In this document: one piece after another, positions 43,188 to 54,261 of the stretch
Layout: each line of letters starts with the position of its first letter
How positions within the stretch are numbered: the first letter of the stretch is position 1
Source of the DNA: Gemmatimonadaceae bacterium
GTDB taxonomy: Bacteria > Gemmatimonadota > Gemmatimonadetes > Gemmatimonadales > Gemmatimonadaceae
DNA length: 64,000 nt
Assembly (NCBI GenBank): GCA_013697785.1
Contig: JACCWE010000164.1
Coordinates: forward strand, 1-64,000
Direction of reading: 5' to 3'
Program-made: the position numbers and the translations under genes
Notes under the pieces: model-generated
Seen by the model: only the letters and a program-made list of their open reading frames with translations
What the model was told of the DNA's origin: nothing
Database searches by the model: none

Positions 43188-43601
43188 TCACCGCAGCGTG
43201 TAGAGATACGCCGAGATGTCGCGCGCGTCTCGTTCATTGATTCCGAGATTGGGCATCGCATTCCCGGGCGCGACCGACTGCGGCTTCATGATCCATCGAA
43301 CGAGATTAGCGCGCGAATTCGGCAACCGCCCGGCGATGAACGTACGTCGGCCAAAGTTCTCGAGCGATGGCCCTACCAGTCCTGTGGCATCGCCGATTCC
43401 CGGTATCATGTGGCACGACCCGCAACCATAGGCCTCGATGCGTTGTCGCCCCCGCTCTGCACTCGCGCCGGATGTAGGGAGCTCCGCGCCACGATCCGAA
43501 TGACACGCAGCGACGCCAACCGTCGCGATCAGGGATGCGCAGGCGAGGCGGGTCAGGCCGGATCGCCGCTTGCCCTTTCGTACGCTGGCGAGTGTCTTCA
43601 C
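43188..43601 (-). CDS. Cytochrome c, last gene of the alternative complex III operon
   Basis: A 137-residue lipoprotein-like c-type cytochrome: signal/lipobox SLIATVGVAACHSD, then GRQRIEAYGCGSCHMIPGIG with the haem motif CGSCH and axial-Met region in LVRWIMKPQSVAPGNAMPNL. It has one haem. GTG 43601 overlaps the ActF stop (43598-43600) as GTGA, so it is translated with the complex. It is probably the electron acceptor or an extra subunit of alternative complex III that would pass electrons to a terminal oxidase elsewhere. Confidence 0.85.
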   Translation of the reverse strand: MKTLASVRKGKRRSGLTRLACASLIATVGVAACHSDRGAELPTSGASAERGRQRIEAYGCGSCHMIPGIGDATGLVGPSLENFGRRTFIAGRLPNSRANLVRWIMKPQSVAPGNAMPNLGINERDARDISAYLYTLR

Positions 43602-44719
43602 GACGCTACTTCTCCCGAACGTGTTGACACATGCGCGAGCGGGCGTCGGCCCTGGCGCCATGCCGCCCCGGCCACTGCGCCTCCCGTCACCGCGAGGAGT
43701 GCGGCCGCGTCGAGCCAGCTCGGTTGTACGCCGGCTGGATGCAGCGCGGGCATGACGAGCCAGTACACGTCGAGCACGTGCATCGCGAGCAGCAACGCGC
43801 CAATCGCCGCAAGCGCACGCGCGTTGCGCTTGCGCGCACGCGATAGCAGAAGAACAAACGGAATGACGAACCGGCCAATCGCGACCACGATCGCGATGAC
43901 CCCCCAGCTTCCCCGCGCGCGCGACAGATACCACGTTACTTCGGACGGAACATCCGCGATCCAGATGATGAGATACTGCGAAAACGCGATGTACGCCCAG
44001 AAGATCGAGAACGTGAGAAGCAGCTTGCCGATCGCGCTGGTCTGCTCCGGTCCGATCGATCGTGGCGCCATCACCGCGACGAGCGCGAGCATCGCGAGAA
44101 AACCGCCCGCAAACACGTACACGCCGTAGACGGTCGAATACCAGGCCGGGTCGAGCGACATCAGCCAGTCGAACGATGCAAAAGTGAGCGCCAGGCCGAC
44201 GACGATAAGACCGCCCGCACTCAATCCGCTCGCGCGCGGACGGAGATCGCTCGACTCGGCAGCACGAGCCCTCTCCATGTCGAACCACCGCCTTCTCACC
44301 AACTCTCCCACGATCGTCCAAACCGCTAGATAGATCAGCGCCCTCACTACGAAGAAGGGCACATTGAGCCACGCCTCCTTTCGCTCGACCACACCGCGTG
44401 TCTCAACCGGAAGCGTCGCAATCGTCGCCCACGGATAGATCTTCTTCACACCAATCAGAATCGGGAGCGCCAGCACTGCGAGCGCGGGAAGCGCACCGAC
44501 GATCGCCAGCGCCAGATCGCTGAAGGCCGTGAACCACGCCGCGCCGCTGACGTAGCTCAGCATCACCAGTATCAGCGCGCCGAGCACGATCGTGAGCACC
44601 GTCGCGTAGGCGAAGAGATACGAGGTGAGCGCCTGTCGCGGCTCCAGAATCACGCCAACCAGCATGAGAATAGCGCCGACGATCGCGGCACCCAGTCCCA
44701 CGCTCATGGTACGCGTCAT
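43598..44719 (-). CDS. actF: Alternative complex III subunit ActF
   Basis: A 373-residue integral membrane subunit with about ten helices. It resembles a quinone-associated second membrane subunit: VGAILMLVGVILEPRQALTS, FLVTYATV-like YLFAYATVLTIVLGALILVM, TFASFDWLMSLDPAWYSTVY and IAFSQYLIIWIADVPSEVTW, all typical of ActF. It works with ActC on quinol oxidation at the inner membrane. The stop of ActE overlaps its ATG (44716-44719, ATGA). The next gene is the c-type cytochrome. Confidence 0.85.
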   Translation of the reverse strand: MTRTMSVGLGAAIVGAILMLVGVILEPRQALTSYLFAYATVLTIVLGALILVMLSYVSGAAWFTAFSDLALAIVGALPALAVLALPILIGVKKIYPWATIATLPVETRGVVERKEAWLNVPFFVVRALIYLAVWTIVGELVRRRWFDMERARAAESSDLRPRASGLSAGGLIVVGLALTFASFDWLMSLDPAWYSTVYGVYVFAGGFLAMLALVAVMAPRSIGPEQTSAIGKLLLTFSIFWAYIAFSQYLIIWIADVPSEVTWYLSRARGSWGVIAIVVAIGRFVIPFVLLLSRARKRNARALAAIGALLLAMHVLDVYWLVMPALHPAGVQPSWLDAAALLAVTGGAVAGAAWRQGRRPLAHVSTRSGEVAS

Positions 44720-45273
44720 GGTCGCGAGAGCAGCGGCACGGCGCCCACGGTGTCGGTGTGTGCGTCCGAACGCCGTTGCAGATCAGCAACGTACGAAACT
44801 ACCTGCCACCTGTCGGATTCCGACAGCTCCGCCGCGTACGATGGCATCGCGCCCATGCCGCCCGAGATGATCGCGAAGAGCTGCTCGGGCGTCACCGCGC
44901 GCGCCGGACCCTCGAGCAGCGACGGCGGCTTCGGGTCATCCATATTGCTTCCGACAATACTCGCCCCATCGCCGCGCGCGCCGTGGCATACGGCACAGAA
45001 TATCTGAAATCGCGAGGCGCCGCGCGCGAGATCGATCTCGCGTGGTCGCTCACCGCGCAGCATCGCCTCGCGCGAGACGGCCCCCGCCGGGGTCACGCGC
45101 ATCGCCCCCCCGTTCGGAAACAATGCGTTCGCACCGTACGCGTTCGCGCGCGGCTGCGATCGCATGCGATTCCAGTCCCATCTATCGCCGGCGCGATCGG
45201 AGCACGCCGACAGCGCGAGTAGCAACGCGCTCGCGACGGCGGATCCGGTTGCGCACGCCCGCAAGGCGCTCAT
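44716..45273 (-). CDS. actE: Alternative complex III cytochrome c subunit ActE
   Basis: A 185-residue lipoprotein (lipobox ALLLALSAC) with one c-type haem motif: FQIFCAVCHGARGDGASIVG. The predicted axial Met region is IISGGMGAMPSYAAELSESD. It is the peripheral mono-haem subunit of alternative complex III. It overlaps ActD by ATGA (45270-45273) and ActF by ATGA (44716-44719), as expected for tightly coupled subunits. Confidence 0.88.
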   Translation of the reverse strand: MSALRACATGSAVASALLLALSACSDRAGDRWDWNRMRSQPRANAYGANALFPNGGAMRVTPAGAVSREAMLRGERPREIDLARGASRFQIFCAVCHGARGDGASIVGSNMDDPKPPSLLEGPARAVTPEQLFAIISGGMGAMPSYAAELSESDRWQVVSYVADLQRRSDAHTDTVGAVPLLSRP

Positions 45274-45808
45274 GCGCCGCCCACGACCACGGTGCGCAGC
45301 GCGCCCGCTTCATGGAGCAGCGCGTCGGCTCGCTCGCGGTCATTCTCGTTCGCGAGCGCCGGGATGGCGATCCAGAACCGGTCGATCGCTGCGCGATCAA
45401 AACCCTCCACCTCATCCACCGGAGCCCAGAGCTTCGGAAAGCCGAGCAGGAGCAGGAGACCGATGAACGTCGCGAGTGCGGCACCGAGTACGGTTCCCTC
45501 GAAGGTGACAAGCAGAAATGCGGGTGCGGCGTGCAGCGGCCGACCGCCGACGTTGAGCGGATAGGCGTGCACGTCCGCCCACCACTGAATGCCATACGCT
45601 GTCACCATTCCGCACAGGCCGCCGAACGCCGCAATCCAGCCGATGCGCGAGGGGCGGAGCCCGAGTCGGCCATCGACGTCGGGCACATCGTACGGAGTGT
45701 ACGTCTCGATCTCGCCGTACGAGTCACCCAACGCATCGATCGCGTGAAGCATCGCGTCCACGGTACCGAACTCGGCAAGCAGCTCCGGCCCATGCGATTC
45801 GCGCCGCA

Positions 45809-45809
<1 letters not shown>
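45270..45809 (-). CDS. actD: Alternative complex III subunit ActD (DUF3341)
   Basis: A 179-residue protein with the DUF3341 pattern: FGTVDAMLHAIDALGDSY, YTPYDVPDVDGRLGL and RPSRIGWIAAFGGLCGMVTA. Two membrane helices follow (IGWIAAFGGLCGMVTAYGIQ and LLVTFEGTVLGAALATFIGL). It is a small accessory membrane subunit of alternative complex III. The ATG at 45809 uses the last base of the ActC stop (TGATG), which fixes the start. Confidence 0.88.
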
Positions 45810-47205
<1,396 letters not shown>

Positions 47206-47209
<4 letters not shown>

Positions 47210-50067
47210 GTGCGGCGACGCCGGAGATACCGCACGCGCGGCTGCGCTCCGAGCTCTTCCAGCGCGCTGAATGCTCGCGGATCGTTCGACGACCGGGCGA
47301 CCTCGCTGTCCGGCGCCGTGAGCGATCCGAAGATGATCGCCTGCGATGGACAGGTCTGCTGACACGCCGTCTGTACCGGTCCGGTGTGCGGCGCGCCGGC
47401 GAGCTCCGCCTCGATCTGCGCATGCCGGACGCGCTGCACGCAGAATGTGCACTTCTCCATCACGCCGCGCGCTCGCACGGTGACCTCAGGATTCTTCAGT
47501 AGCTGCTCGACCGGTGTCACGTTGTCGTTGTAGTCGAACCAGTTGAACCGACGCACCTTGTACGGGCAGTTGTTGGAACAGAAGCGCGTGCCCACGCACC
47601 GGTTATATACCATCTCGTTGATCCCATCATCGCTGTGCACGGTCGCGTTGACGGGACACACGTACTCGCACGGCGCCTTCTCGCACTGCTGGCAGAGCAT
47701 CGGCTGCGTCTCGAACGTGGGCGAGTCGCTGGGACCGTCGACGTACCGGTCGATGCGCATCCACTGCATCTCGCGGCTCTTGAGCACGCCCTCCTTTCCC
47801 ACCACCGGGATGTTGTTCTCGGCCTGGCACGCTACCACGCACGCGCCGCATCCCGTGCATTGGTCGAGGTCGATCGTCATCGCCCACTGATCTGCGCCGA
47901 AGCCGGTGGACGGCGCGGCAGGCGGCTCGTACAACGTGAGCGGTCGGCGCTTGTTGCGCGTAACAGACTGCGGCGGCCCCGACTCCGGCGCACCGAGCAC
48001 GCTCGGCGCCCGGGCATCGATTTGCCAATGCGTCTGTGTAAGTGCGAGCGTTGCGCGGCGCCCCACCGGGTGCATTTGCACACTGCCCACCTGATGCGGC
48101 GCGGCAGGAGTGCGAAGGACATTCGCGTTCACGCCGACTCCCCGGGCAATCGCCTCCGCGCCGGCGCGGCCGTAACCCATCGCCAGCACGATCGCGTTGT
48201 TCGCGTGGCCGGGAACGATCAGCACCGGCATCTGCAGCGCACCCCCCGCGGATCGAAGCTCGACGACGTCGCCGCTCTCGACACCTGCGTGCGCGGCGGT
48301 GTCGCGCGACACCAGCGCGGCGTTGTCCCATGTGAGGGTGGTGACCGGCTGCGGCAGCTCCTGCAGCCATGCGTTGTCCGCGAAACGGCCGTCGTACACC
48401 GCATGGCTCGGCGTGATGGTGAGCTCGAGGCCGCCGGAGCCTTCACGCGACGCGGCCGCCGCGATCGCGTGCTGAGCCGCGAGCACGGCATCGCCGCGAA
48501 CCATCGGCGTTACGCGTGGCGAGGCTGTTCCCTCGACGACACCGCGCCGCACCGCGCCGCTCCACGCGTCATCGCCGGACGTCGAGTCACGGCCCCGCGC
48601 TCGCCAGGCATCGCGCGTCAGCTCGTATGCCGGTTCTGCGGTCGATCCCACGAGTGCAGCGAGCAGCTCCGTCACCGTGCGCCCCGCGTACAGCGGCGCG
48701 ATGAGTGGCTGCACGATCGACTCGGTGCCGTCGTATGCGCGCGTGTCGCCCCACGCTTCGAGGTAGTGGGCCGCGGGGATGAGCACCTTGGACGCGCTTG
48801 CCGTCTCATCATCGTACATGCCGAGGTACAGCGAGTTGCGCACCGCTCGCACGTGACGCGCGAGCTCGAGCGAAGCCGGCGCGGTGTAGCACGGATTCCC
48901 CTCGAGAATCACGAGTGTGTCGACATCGCCGGCATCGAGCTCCTGCACGAGCGCCGCAAGGTCATGACTCGGCTCGCCGGCCTCCACGATGGGCGACGCC
49001 GTGTACCACACACTGTTGCCCATGCTTCCCAGTGCGCTATTGAGCGCATGCACGAGCATGTGCACTTCAAATGGTTGGCGAGGTCCAGCGATCACGAGAG
49101 CACGCGGGCCGGCGCGGGCGAGCGAAGCAGCTGCGGTCTCCATCCACGCGCGTTCGTCTGCAGCGAGCGGAAGTGCGGTTTTGGCTTTCGGTGCATGCGT
49201 CACAACACTCAGTAACGCGGATGCGAGCCGGCCGATGGCGCTGGACGTCACCGCAATTCGACGATCCGCGAGCGTACCCGTGGGGGTGGGCGTGGGCTCC
49301 GCGACGAGCAGCTCCCCGCGTGGTGCAGCTCGACGCCGCGTGCTGAAGTCGTATGCGTGCCGCAGGTGGAACGGCCCGGATGCCAACAGATCTGCGTCGA
49401 GACAGACGACGACGTCGGTTCGCGTGAGGTCGTACTGCGGAAGTAGAGAGGCGCCGAAGCTCGCGCGCGACGCCGCGATCTGCGCGGCGCCCCCGAGCGG
49501 GGAGTAGAAGTAGTAGCGTGCGTCCGGGTACCGCTCGCGCACACGGGCGAGCTGTGCAGCGATGAGCGGCGACGACGTCGGCTCGAGCAGGAGCCGTAGC
49601 CCTGCCCCGCGTGCACCCACTCGAGTGCCGATCGCGCTCGGATCGATGGCCGCAAGCGCCGAGTCCCAGCCCACCGCGCGCTTGCCTGCCTTTGGAGCGC
49701 TTGCGCGATGAGGATCGTAGAGCTGCAGCACCGATGCCTGTTCGAAAACGCCTGCGGTGCCGAGGCTCGCCGGGTGATCGGGATTCCCTTCGATCTTTAT
49801 TGGCCGCCCCTCGCGGCTCGCGACGATCAGCCCGGTCGCGAAGCCGTCGATCGTCATCGCCGTCGCGTAGTGCTGCGTCACCCCCGGCACGATATCGGGC
49901 GGTGCGTTGACGTACGGCAGAATCTTTCGATCCGGCTCCCGGACGCACGCATTCACTCCCGCGAGCGCGACACTCGCGCCGAGCAACTTGACGAAGTCGC
50001 GTCGCGCGATCGTTGGGCGCTCGGCGGCGTCGCTGGGAAATTCGCGTTCGAACCGTGGATCGGACAT
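47206..50067 (-). CDS. actB: Alternative complex III iron-sulphur and molybdopterin-like subunit ActB
   Basis: A 953-residue fusion. A Tat leader opens it (ARRDFVKLLGASVALAG, ending in NAC). Residues 60-680 resemble a molybdopterin oxidoreductase fold, a domain known not to bind molybdenum in this family. Residues 720-900 have 15 cysteines: CTGCGACVVAC, LCQQCEKAPCEYVCP, CVGTRFCSNNC, CTFC and ACQQTC. That count fits three [4Fe-4S] and one [3Fe-4S] clusters, as in characterised ACIII. It lies at the periplasmic face. ATG 50067 has GGAGATCA upstream. Confidence 0.9.
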
Positions 50068-50088
50068 TGATGATCTCCGATTAGCGCA

Positions 50089-50745
50089 CTAGCGGTGGCA
50101 CGTCGTGCAATTCGCGAGCGAATGAATCTGGTAGCGCTTCATCAGCACGGCGGCGAGCTCGATGTCACGATCACCGCCGGGCGGAACGTAGCCTTGCGTG
50201 GTAACTGCCTCGAGTGGCCGTAGTGTTGGCGCCGGGTTGCGATGGCAATCCACGCACCAGCTCATCGTGAGCGGAGCGGCTTGCTCGACCTCCGCCGCCT
50301 GATCGATTCGTCCGTGACAGCTCTCGCATCCGACGCCCTTGTTCACGTGAATCGAGTGGTTGAAATACACGAAGTCGGGAAGCTGCGTCACGCGACGCCA
50401 GGGGATTGGCCGTCCGGTTGCAACGCTCTGGCGAATGGGCTCCATGGGCGAGCCGGCGCGCCACAGCTGTGTGTGGCAGCTCACGCACTTCTGGGTCGAT
50501 GGCAAGCCGGCCGACGCACTGCGCTCGACGCCGGAGTGACAGTAGCGACAATCGATGCGCAGCCCCGTGACGTGAATGCGATGGTCGAATGGCACCGGCT
50601 GCACGATGCGTCGATGCTCACCGCGTGCCCAGGGCGTTCGCACCCAGAGCATCGCGACGGTAGGAATGAGTATCACGAGAGCGCAGAGCGCGACCAATGT
50701 TGCGCGCGCGACCGTCGCGGCTCGACGATTGAAGATCGCGGACAT
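50089..50745 (-). CDS. actA: Alternative complex III pentahaem cytochrome c subunit ActA
   Basis: A 218-residue membrane-anchored multihaem cytochrome. One N-terminal helix (RATLVALCALVILIPTVAML) is followed by five CxxCH motifs: CRYCH, CVSCH, CESCH, CVDCH and CTTCH. ActA normally binds five c-type haems and accepts electrons from ActB. It is the first gene of the operon, 21 bp before actB. On the minus strand a TATATT box lies about 90 bp upstream (50838-50843), inside the end of the cupin gene, and could be the -10; no clear -35 is visible. Confidence 0.9.
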   Translation of the reverse strand: MSAIFNRRAATVARATLVALCALVILIPTVAMLWVRTPWARGEHRRIVQPVPFDHRIHVTGLRIDCRYCHSGVERSASAGLPSTQKCVSCHTQLWRAGSPMEPIRQSVATGRPIPWRRVTQLPDFVYFNHSIHVNKGVGCESCHGRIDQAAEVEQAAPLTMSWCVDCHRNPAPTLRPLEAVTTQGYVPPGGDRDIELAAVLMKRYQIHSLANCTTCHR

Positions 50746-50833
50746 TGTTCAATGTGAGCCCGCACACAGCGTGCCGCATCGAACTCCGCGAGCGCGACTG
50801 AGTCTGCGGTAGCGCGGCACGCCCCATGCGCGG

Positions 50834-51169
50834 TCACAATATACCACTCGCCGGCACCGTGAGGGTTGCATCCCGGGGGGCCACGAACACCACGATGAAC
50901 GTGACGGGTTCCGTCGTGCTGGCATTCGCCGAGACGTGATGAACCTCGTTCGCGGCCTCGTAAAAACTCTCGCCGGCGTGGTAGACGCGCTCGGGCGCGT
51001 CGCCCACCCGCGAGCGAAGCGCTCCGGAGAGGACGTACGCGACGAGCGGCGCGGTGTGGTGATGGGCGACATCGACCTCGCCAGGTGCGTAGTGGACGCG
51101 CTTCACGGAGAATTGGCGATCAGGGAGACCGTCGATGGCGTGTTGGAGTAGTTGGTCGACTGTGCTCAT
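50834..51169 (-). CDS. Cupin domain protein
   Basis: A 111-residue single-domain cupin: VDVAHHHTAPLVAYVLSGAL (metal-binding histidine cluster), GDAPERVYHAGESFYEAANE and VHHVSANASTTEPVTFIV. The HHH segment and the later HH match the two cupin metal motifs. Single-domain cupins may bind a metal or a small ligand; the role is not predictable. ATG 51169 gives a family-like N terminus. It lies upstream of the act operon and downstream of an IS630 remnant. Confidence 0.78.
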   Translation of the reverse strand: MSTVDQLLQHAIDGLPDRQFSVKRVHYAPGEVDVAHHHTAPLVAYVLSGALRSRVGDAPERVYHAGESFYEAANEVHHVSANASTTEPVTFIVVFVAPRDATLTVPASGIL

Positions 51170-51219
51170 GATCGTTCTGATTGCCCAGATATGGAGGTGG
51201 CGTACTGCTGCAGGGGTGC

Positions 51220-51318
51220 GGCCTGCACGTCGTGCTCGATAACTACGTAATGCACACCCCCCCGGAAGTGAAGACATGGGTGCACCGGCCTCCGCCCCCT
51301 CCAATTCCACACGGCCGT
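51220..51318 (+). mobile_element. IS630-family transposase fragment
   Basis: The plus frame reads GLHVVLDNYVMHTPPEVKTW followed by VHRPPPPPIPH, which matches the DDE-domain segment (usually LHLVLDNYATHK-x-PxVKxWL) of IS630-type transposases. Only about 33 residues remain, with a proline run replacing the normal continuation. No terminal inverted repeats or TA duplication can be identified. This is a decayed insertion sequence. Confidence 0.6.
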
Positions 51319-51337
51319 TCAGTAATTGCCCTTTTTC

Positions 51338-51559
51338 TTACTTCGCTGTACGCGTTAGTGCTTTGCCAGAATGAAACACGACAGCTGGTTCGCCCGGATG
51401 GTGGTCGTGTTCTTTGATGGAGTACATCGTGTTGGCGGCCGTCGTGCCGCGCTTGTGGACGCCGGTGACGGTGCCGTGACCAATAGCGCTACGATAGTGC
51501 CAGGATACCGTGGTGCCAGCGGGAATCGTCTTGAACGATGGTGATTTCTTGGTAGCCAT
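51338..51559 (-). CDS. Hypervirulence-associated TUDOR domain protein (DUF2945)
   Basis: A 73-residue single-domain protein: TIPAGTTVSWHYRSAIGHGT then VTGVHKRGTTAANTMYSIKE, HDHHPGEPAVVFHSGKALTR. This fits the DUF2945/TUDOR pattern of small beta-barrel proteins. A consensus AGGAGG lies 7 nt before ATG 51559. A related protein is encoded at 54262. The function is unknown; SH3/Tudor-like folds bind peptides or nucleic acid. Confidence 0.78.
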   Translation of the reverse strand: MATKKSPSFKTIPAGTTVSWHYRSAIGHGTVTGVHKRGTTAANTMYSIKEHDHHPGEPAVVFHSGKALTRTAK

Positions 51560-51697
51560 AACGGCCTCCTTCATGGGTGATAAGTCAGTACTGCTGATGC
51601 GTGTACGCGAGCGCCGGCGATTGCACGCTCGGGCTCGGACAGGTTGAGCAACTTGACTGGCGTACACGCGTACGAATGAGATCTGCTATTTGTCGCT

Positions 51698-51826
51698 TTA
51701 GCGTCCTTTCTTCCCAAGGTAGTTCCGCGCTTCATTCATGTCAGCGGCGGCGGCGCTATCGCCAAGGTTGCCCCGCCGCCCGTGTTCGGCCAGTCGAGAG
51801 GGAAGCGATTCGATGTATGCGACCAT
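51698..51826 (-). CDS. Possible small protein, 42 residues
   Basis: The frame MVAYIESLPSRLAEHGRRGN followed by LGDSAAAADMNEARNYLGKK reads as an amphipathic, Ala/Arg-rich peptide with codon bias like its neighbours. It is too short to assign. It is the only coding-like frame in the 325-bp space between the TUDOR and 51885 genes (51560-51884). A short GGAAA precedes ATG 51826. It may not be expressed. Confidence 0.28.
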   Translation of the reverse strand: MVAYIESLPSRLAEHGRRGNLGDSAAAADMNEARNYLGKKGR

Positions 51827-51884
51827 TTTCCAAATCACGTCTCGCGAGAGCGATGCCGGCCATAACGCGACATGGGAGGATGAT

Positions 51885-52340
51885 ATGGATCAACGAGAGC
51901 TGGGTTCAGATGAACGAGTCGACGCACGGCACAGTCCCTTCTACGAGTGGTTGGATAACGCGACGATACGGCAACTCGTACACAGCATTCTCGAGCTTTC
52001 CATCGGCGAACGACTCGTGCTCATCAAAGGCCTTGTGCCTGCGCTTGTTACGTCGATGGGAGTTGCCGAGTTCGACGCCTTCCTCGCAGAACTCCAAATC
52101 AAAGGGCACCGCTTTCAGGAGGCGATCGATCATCCTGGTGAAGGACGCGCCCTCCGAACGACGCCAGGGGAAGAGCTTGGCGGCCCGACGCCTACTGGCC
52201 ACGCGCATTTACCGTTCGCGCGCGATCCCGATCGTCCCGGAGGGCGCGCAGCTGAGCGAGCCATAGAGAGCGAGCTCTGGGCGGACGATGCGAACATGTC
52301 GGACTGCGACCGTGGGGAGAGCGACGCGGCTCTCGAGTAA
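51885..52340 (+). CDS. Conserved protein of unknown function (GLVP/HPGEGR family)
   Basis: A 151-residue cytoplasmic protein. The conserved-looking core is LVHSILELSIGERLVLIKGL then VPALVTSMGVAEFDAFLAEL and KGHRFQEAIDHPGEGR. The tail after residue 95 is polar and low in complexity, so it is probably disordered. A decayed paralogue with the same core is present at 61872, next to csoR. I know no name or function. ATG 51885 has a strong GGGAGGA ribosome binding site. Confidence 0.6.
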   Translation: MDQRELGSDERVDARHSPFYEWLDNATIRQLVHSILELSIGERLVLIKGLVPALVTSMGVAEFDAFLAELQIKGHRFQEAIDHPGEGRALRTTPGEELGGPTPTGHAHLPFARDPDRPGGRAAERAIESELWADDANMSDCDRGESDAALE

Positions 52341-52351
52341 GCGCGCAGAGC

Positions 52352-52372
52352 GCCGTCGGTTGGTCCGACGGC
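52352..52372 (+). terminator. Hairpin after the 51885 gene
   Basis: GCCGTCGG (52352-52359) pairs with CCGACGGC (52365-52372) over 8 bp with a 5-nt loop, 12 bp after the stop. It has no T-run. Confidence 0.4.
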
Positions 52373-52622
52373 TGCGTGCTCGAATTTTCAGGGTAACGGT
52401 TTGAATCTCACATTGCGCGTGTGGCTGCAACTGACGATCGCGTTGACTGGTCTGGACGCTCCTTCTTCGCCATCGTCAAAGGCGCACGATTCCCTTGAGG
52501 CGGCGCTCTTTATGCATCACCTAACCGCGTGGGCCCATTCGTGGCGGCGGGTGCAAAACCATCGATAACGAGCCCATCGTCTACGAAGTCGCAAGCCCTT
52601 AGGAGCAAGAGGAGACAATATC

Positions 52623-53189
52623 ATGACAATGGATGCAAGCACAGTCATCAAGGATTGGCCGGACGACTCGCGCACCGTCACGGCAGCGCTCATAACCAAG
52701 TACGGAGCAGCGGATGAGGTCACGTCAACGCAGGTCGTGTGGCACAACCGCGGCCCGTGGAAAGCCGTCGTCGCGTCGAAAGAGGCAACGCCGCACAATT
52801 TCCCCTTCCCCCATGGAGATATCGTCGAGAATTTCACGGAGTATGACGTGCCACTCGACTCCTTCTCCGAGCTTGCGCACTTCGACGGCAGCGTCACGGT
52901 CAATCGGACACGTGGACTTCTCTCCGCCAGGTGTCACGACGAAGGGGCGAATCACCTCGCCGTCAACCTCGCCCACGACATCATCACGGGGAAGACGGAT
53001 GTCGCGAAAGCTCGGCAGACGTACGTGGATACCATGCTGGCGTTCCGCGAGCACAAGCCGACGCCCTACATGACCGAGCTCCAGTTCAAGCCACAACCAA
53101 ACGCCGGCGATCCCGACACCGCGCTCGTGACCACCGATCAGTTGAAAAAGGCAGCCGCGGAACACAAGACGACGATCCCCGTCGGCTAG
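52623..53189 (+). CDS. Hypothetical protein
   Basis: A 188-residue soluble protein with no signal peptide. Recognisable features are WPDDSRTVTAALITKYGAAD near the N terminus, VVWHNRGPWKAVVASKEATP, HNFPFPHGDIVENFTEYDVP and DEGANHLAVNLAHDIITGKT. Similar sequences occur in many environmental bacteria as uncharacterised proteins. It is preceded by GAGGAGAC and followed 15 bp later by the DUF5996 gene, so the two are probably co-transcribed. Confidence 0.6.
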   Translation: MTMDASTVIKDWPDDSRTVTAALITKYGAADEVTSTQVVWHNRGPWKAVVASKEATPHNFPFPHGDIVENFTEYDVPLDSFSELAHFDGSVTVNRTRGLLSARCHDEGANHLAVNLAHDIITGKTDVAKARQTYVDTMLAFREHKPTPYMTELQFKPQPNAGDPDTALVTTDQLKKAAAEHKTTIPVG

Positions 53190-53204
53190 CGACGGCAGCA
53201 GAAA

Positions 53205-54221
53205 ATGAAACGCAAGAATGCCGACGACGGTGGAAGCGCGGCAGAGACATGGCCCGCGCTTCCGCTCGACGCTTGGCGCGCCACCTGCGATACCCTGCAT
53301 TTGTGGACGCAAGTAGTCGGGAAGGTAAAACTCGAGCTGTGTCCGTTCTTCAACGAATGGTGGGAAGTGCCGCTCGCGCTCACGGCGCGTGGATTGACCA
53401 CGTCGACCGTGCCGTTTGCCGGTGGCGCGTTCGCGATCGACTTCGATTTCATCGACCACAACCTGTATGTCCGCACCAGCGAAGGCGCGGTCAAGACACT
53501 GCCGCTGATCGCGCGCTCAGTCGCCGACTTCTATACCGAGTTCGTGGCGACGCTCAGCGCGTTGGGGATAACGGTCAATTTCAACACGCGACCGCAGCAG
53601 TTCAAACATGCGATTCCGTTCGAGCAGGACCACGAGCACGCCGCGTACGATCCAGCGTACGTCGGCCGGTGGTGGCGCATTCTCACACGCGTCGGCGTGG
53701 TGATGGAGCAGTATCGTGCGGGGTTCTCGGGGAAAAGCAGCCCGGTGCAGTTCTATTGGGGCGATTTTGATTTGTGCGTCACGCGCTTTTCCGGCAAGCC
53801 ATCCGAGCCGCCGAAAGGAGCAAACCGGAGGGGGCGCTACACCGAGGACGAGGAGAACGTCACGGTTGGTTTCTGGCCCGGCGGCGCGAAGTATCCGAAA
53901 CCCGCGTTCTACTCCTACACATATCCCGCGCCGGCGGGTTATAAGACCGCGCACGTTCGACCCGAGAGCGCACGCTTCGATCCCAAGCTCGGCGAGTTCG
54001 TGCTGGATTACGACGATGTGCGGAGCGCTGCCGCTCCCGAGAAGATGATTCTCGACTTTCTGCGGAGTACGTATGCGGCCGGGGCCTCGCTGGGGCACTG
54101 GGACAGTGCTGCGTTAGAAAAGCGTGGACCGGATGTCGGTCGGAACCTCGGCGCGAAAGCCGGAAGCGAAACCGACGATCCGACACCAGGAACGGCTGAT
54201 GCGGGTTCAACGGCTAGTTGA
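53205..54221 (+). CDS. DUF5996 family protein
   Basis: A 338-residue soluble protein: WPALPLDAWRATCDTLHLWT then QVVGKVKLELCPFFNEWWEV, DHNLYVRTSEGAVKTLPLIA, FYWGDFDLCVTRFSGKPSEP and EDEENVTVGFWPGGAKYPKP with AFYSYTYPAPAGY. These match the DUF5996 pattern. No reaction has been assigned, but the conserved His/Trp/Asp residues suggest an enzyme. The C-terminal 40 residues are low complexity. It follows the 52623 gene directly. Confidence 0.72.
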   Translation: MKRKNADDGGSAAETWPALPLDAWRATCDTLHLWTQVVGKVKLELCPFFNEWWEVPLALTARGLTTSTVPFAGGAFAIDFDFIDHNLYVRTSEGAVKTLPLIARSVADFYTEFVATLSALGITVNFNTRPQQFKHAIPFEQDHEHAAYDPAYVGRWWRILTRVGVVMEQYRAGFSGKSSPVQFYWGDFDLCVTRFSGKPSEPPKGANRRGRYTEDEENVTVGFWPGGAKYPKPAFYSYTYPAPAGYKTAHVRPESARFDPKLGEFVLDYDDVRSAAAPEKMILDFLRSTYAAGASLGHWDSAALEKRGPDVGRNLGAKAGSETDDPTPGTADAGSTAS

Positions 54222-54261
54222 TCACAGTACAAATCATCACCGAGCACTGGAGCGCACGACG

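Noticed and set aside
43038-44129. Plus-strand 363-residue frame over the cytochrome/ActF genes
   Set aside because: Low-complexity Arg/Ser translation opposite clear act genes.
43602-44372. Upstream extension of the cytochrome c frame into actF
   Set aside because: It overlaps ActF completely and is Arg-rich; the GTG at 43601 in a GTGA overlap is the better start.
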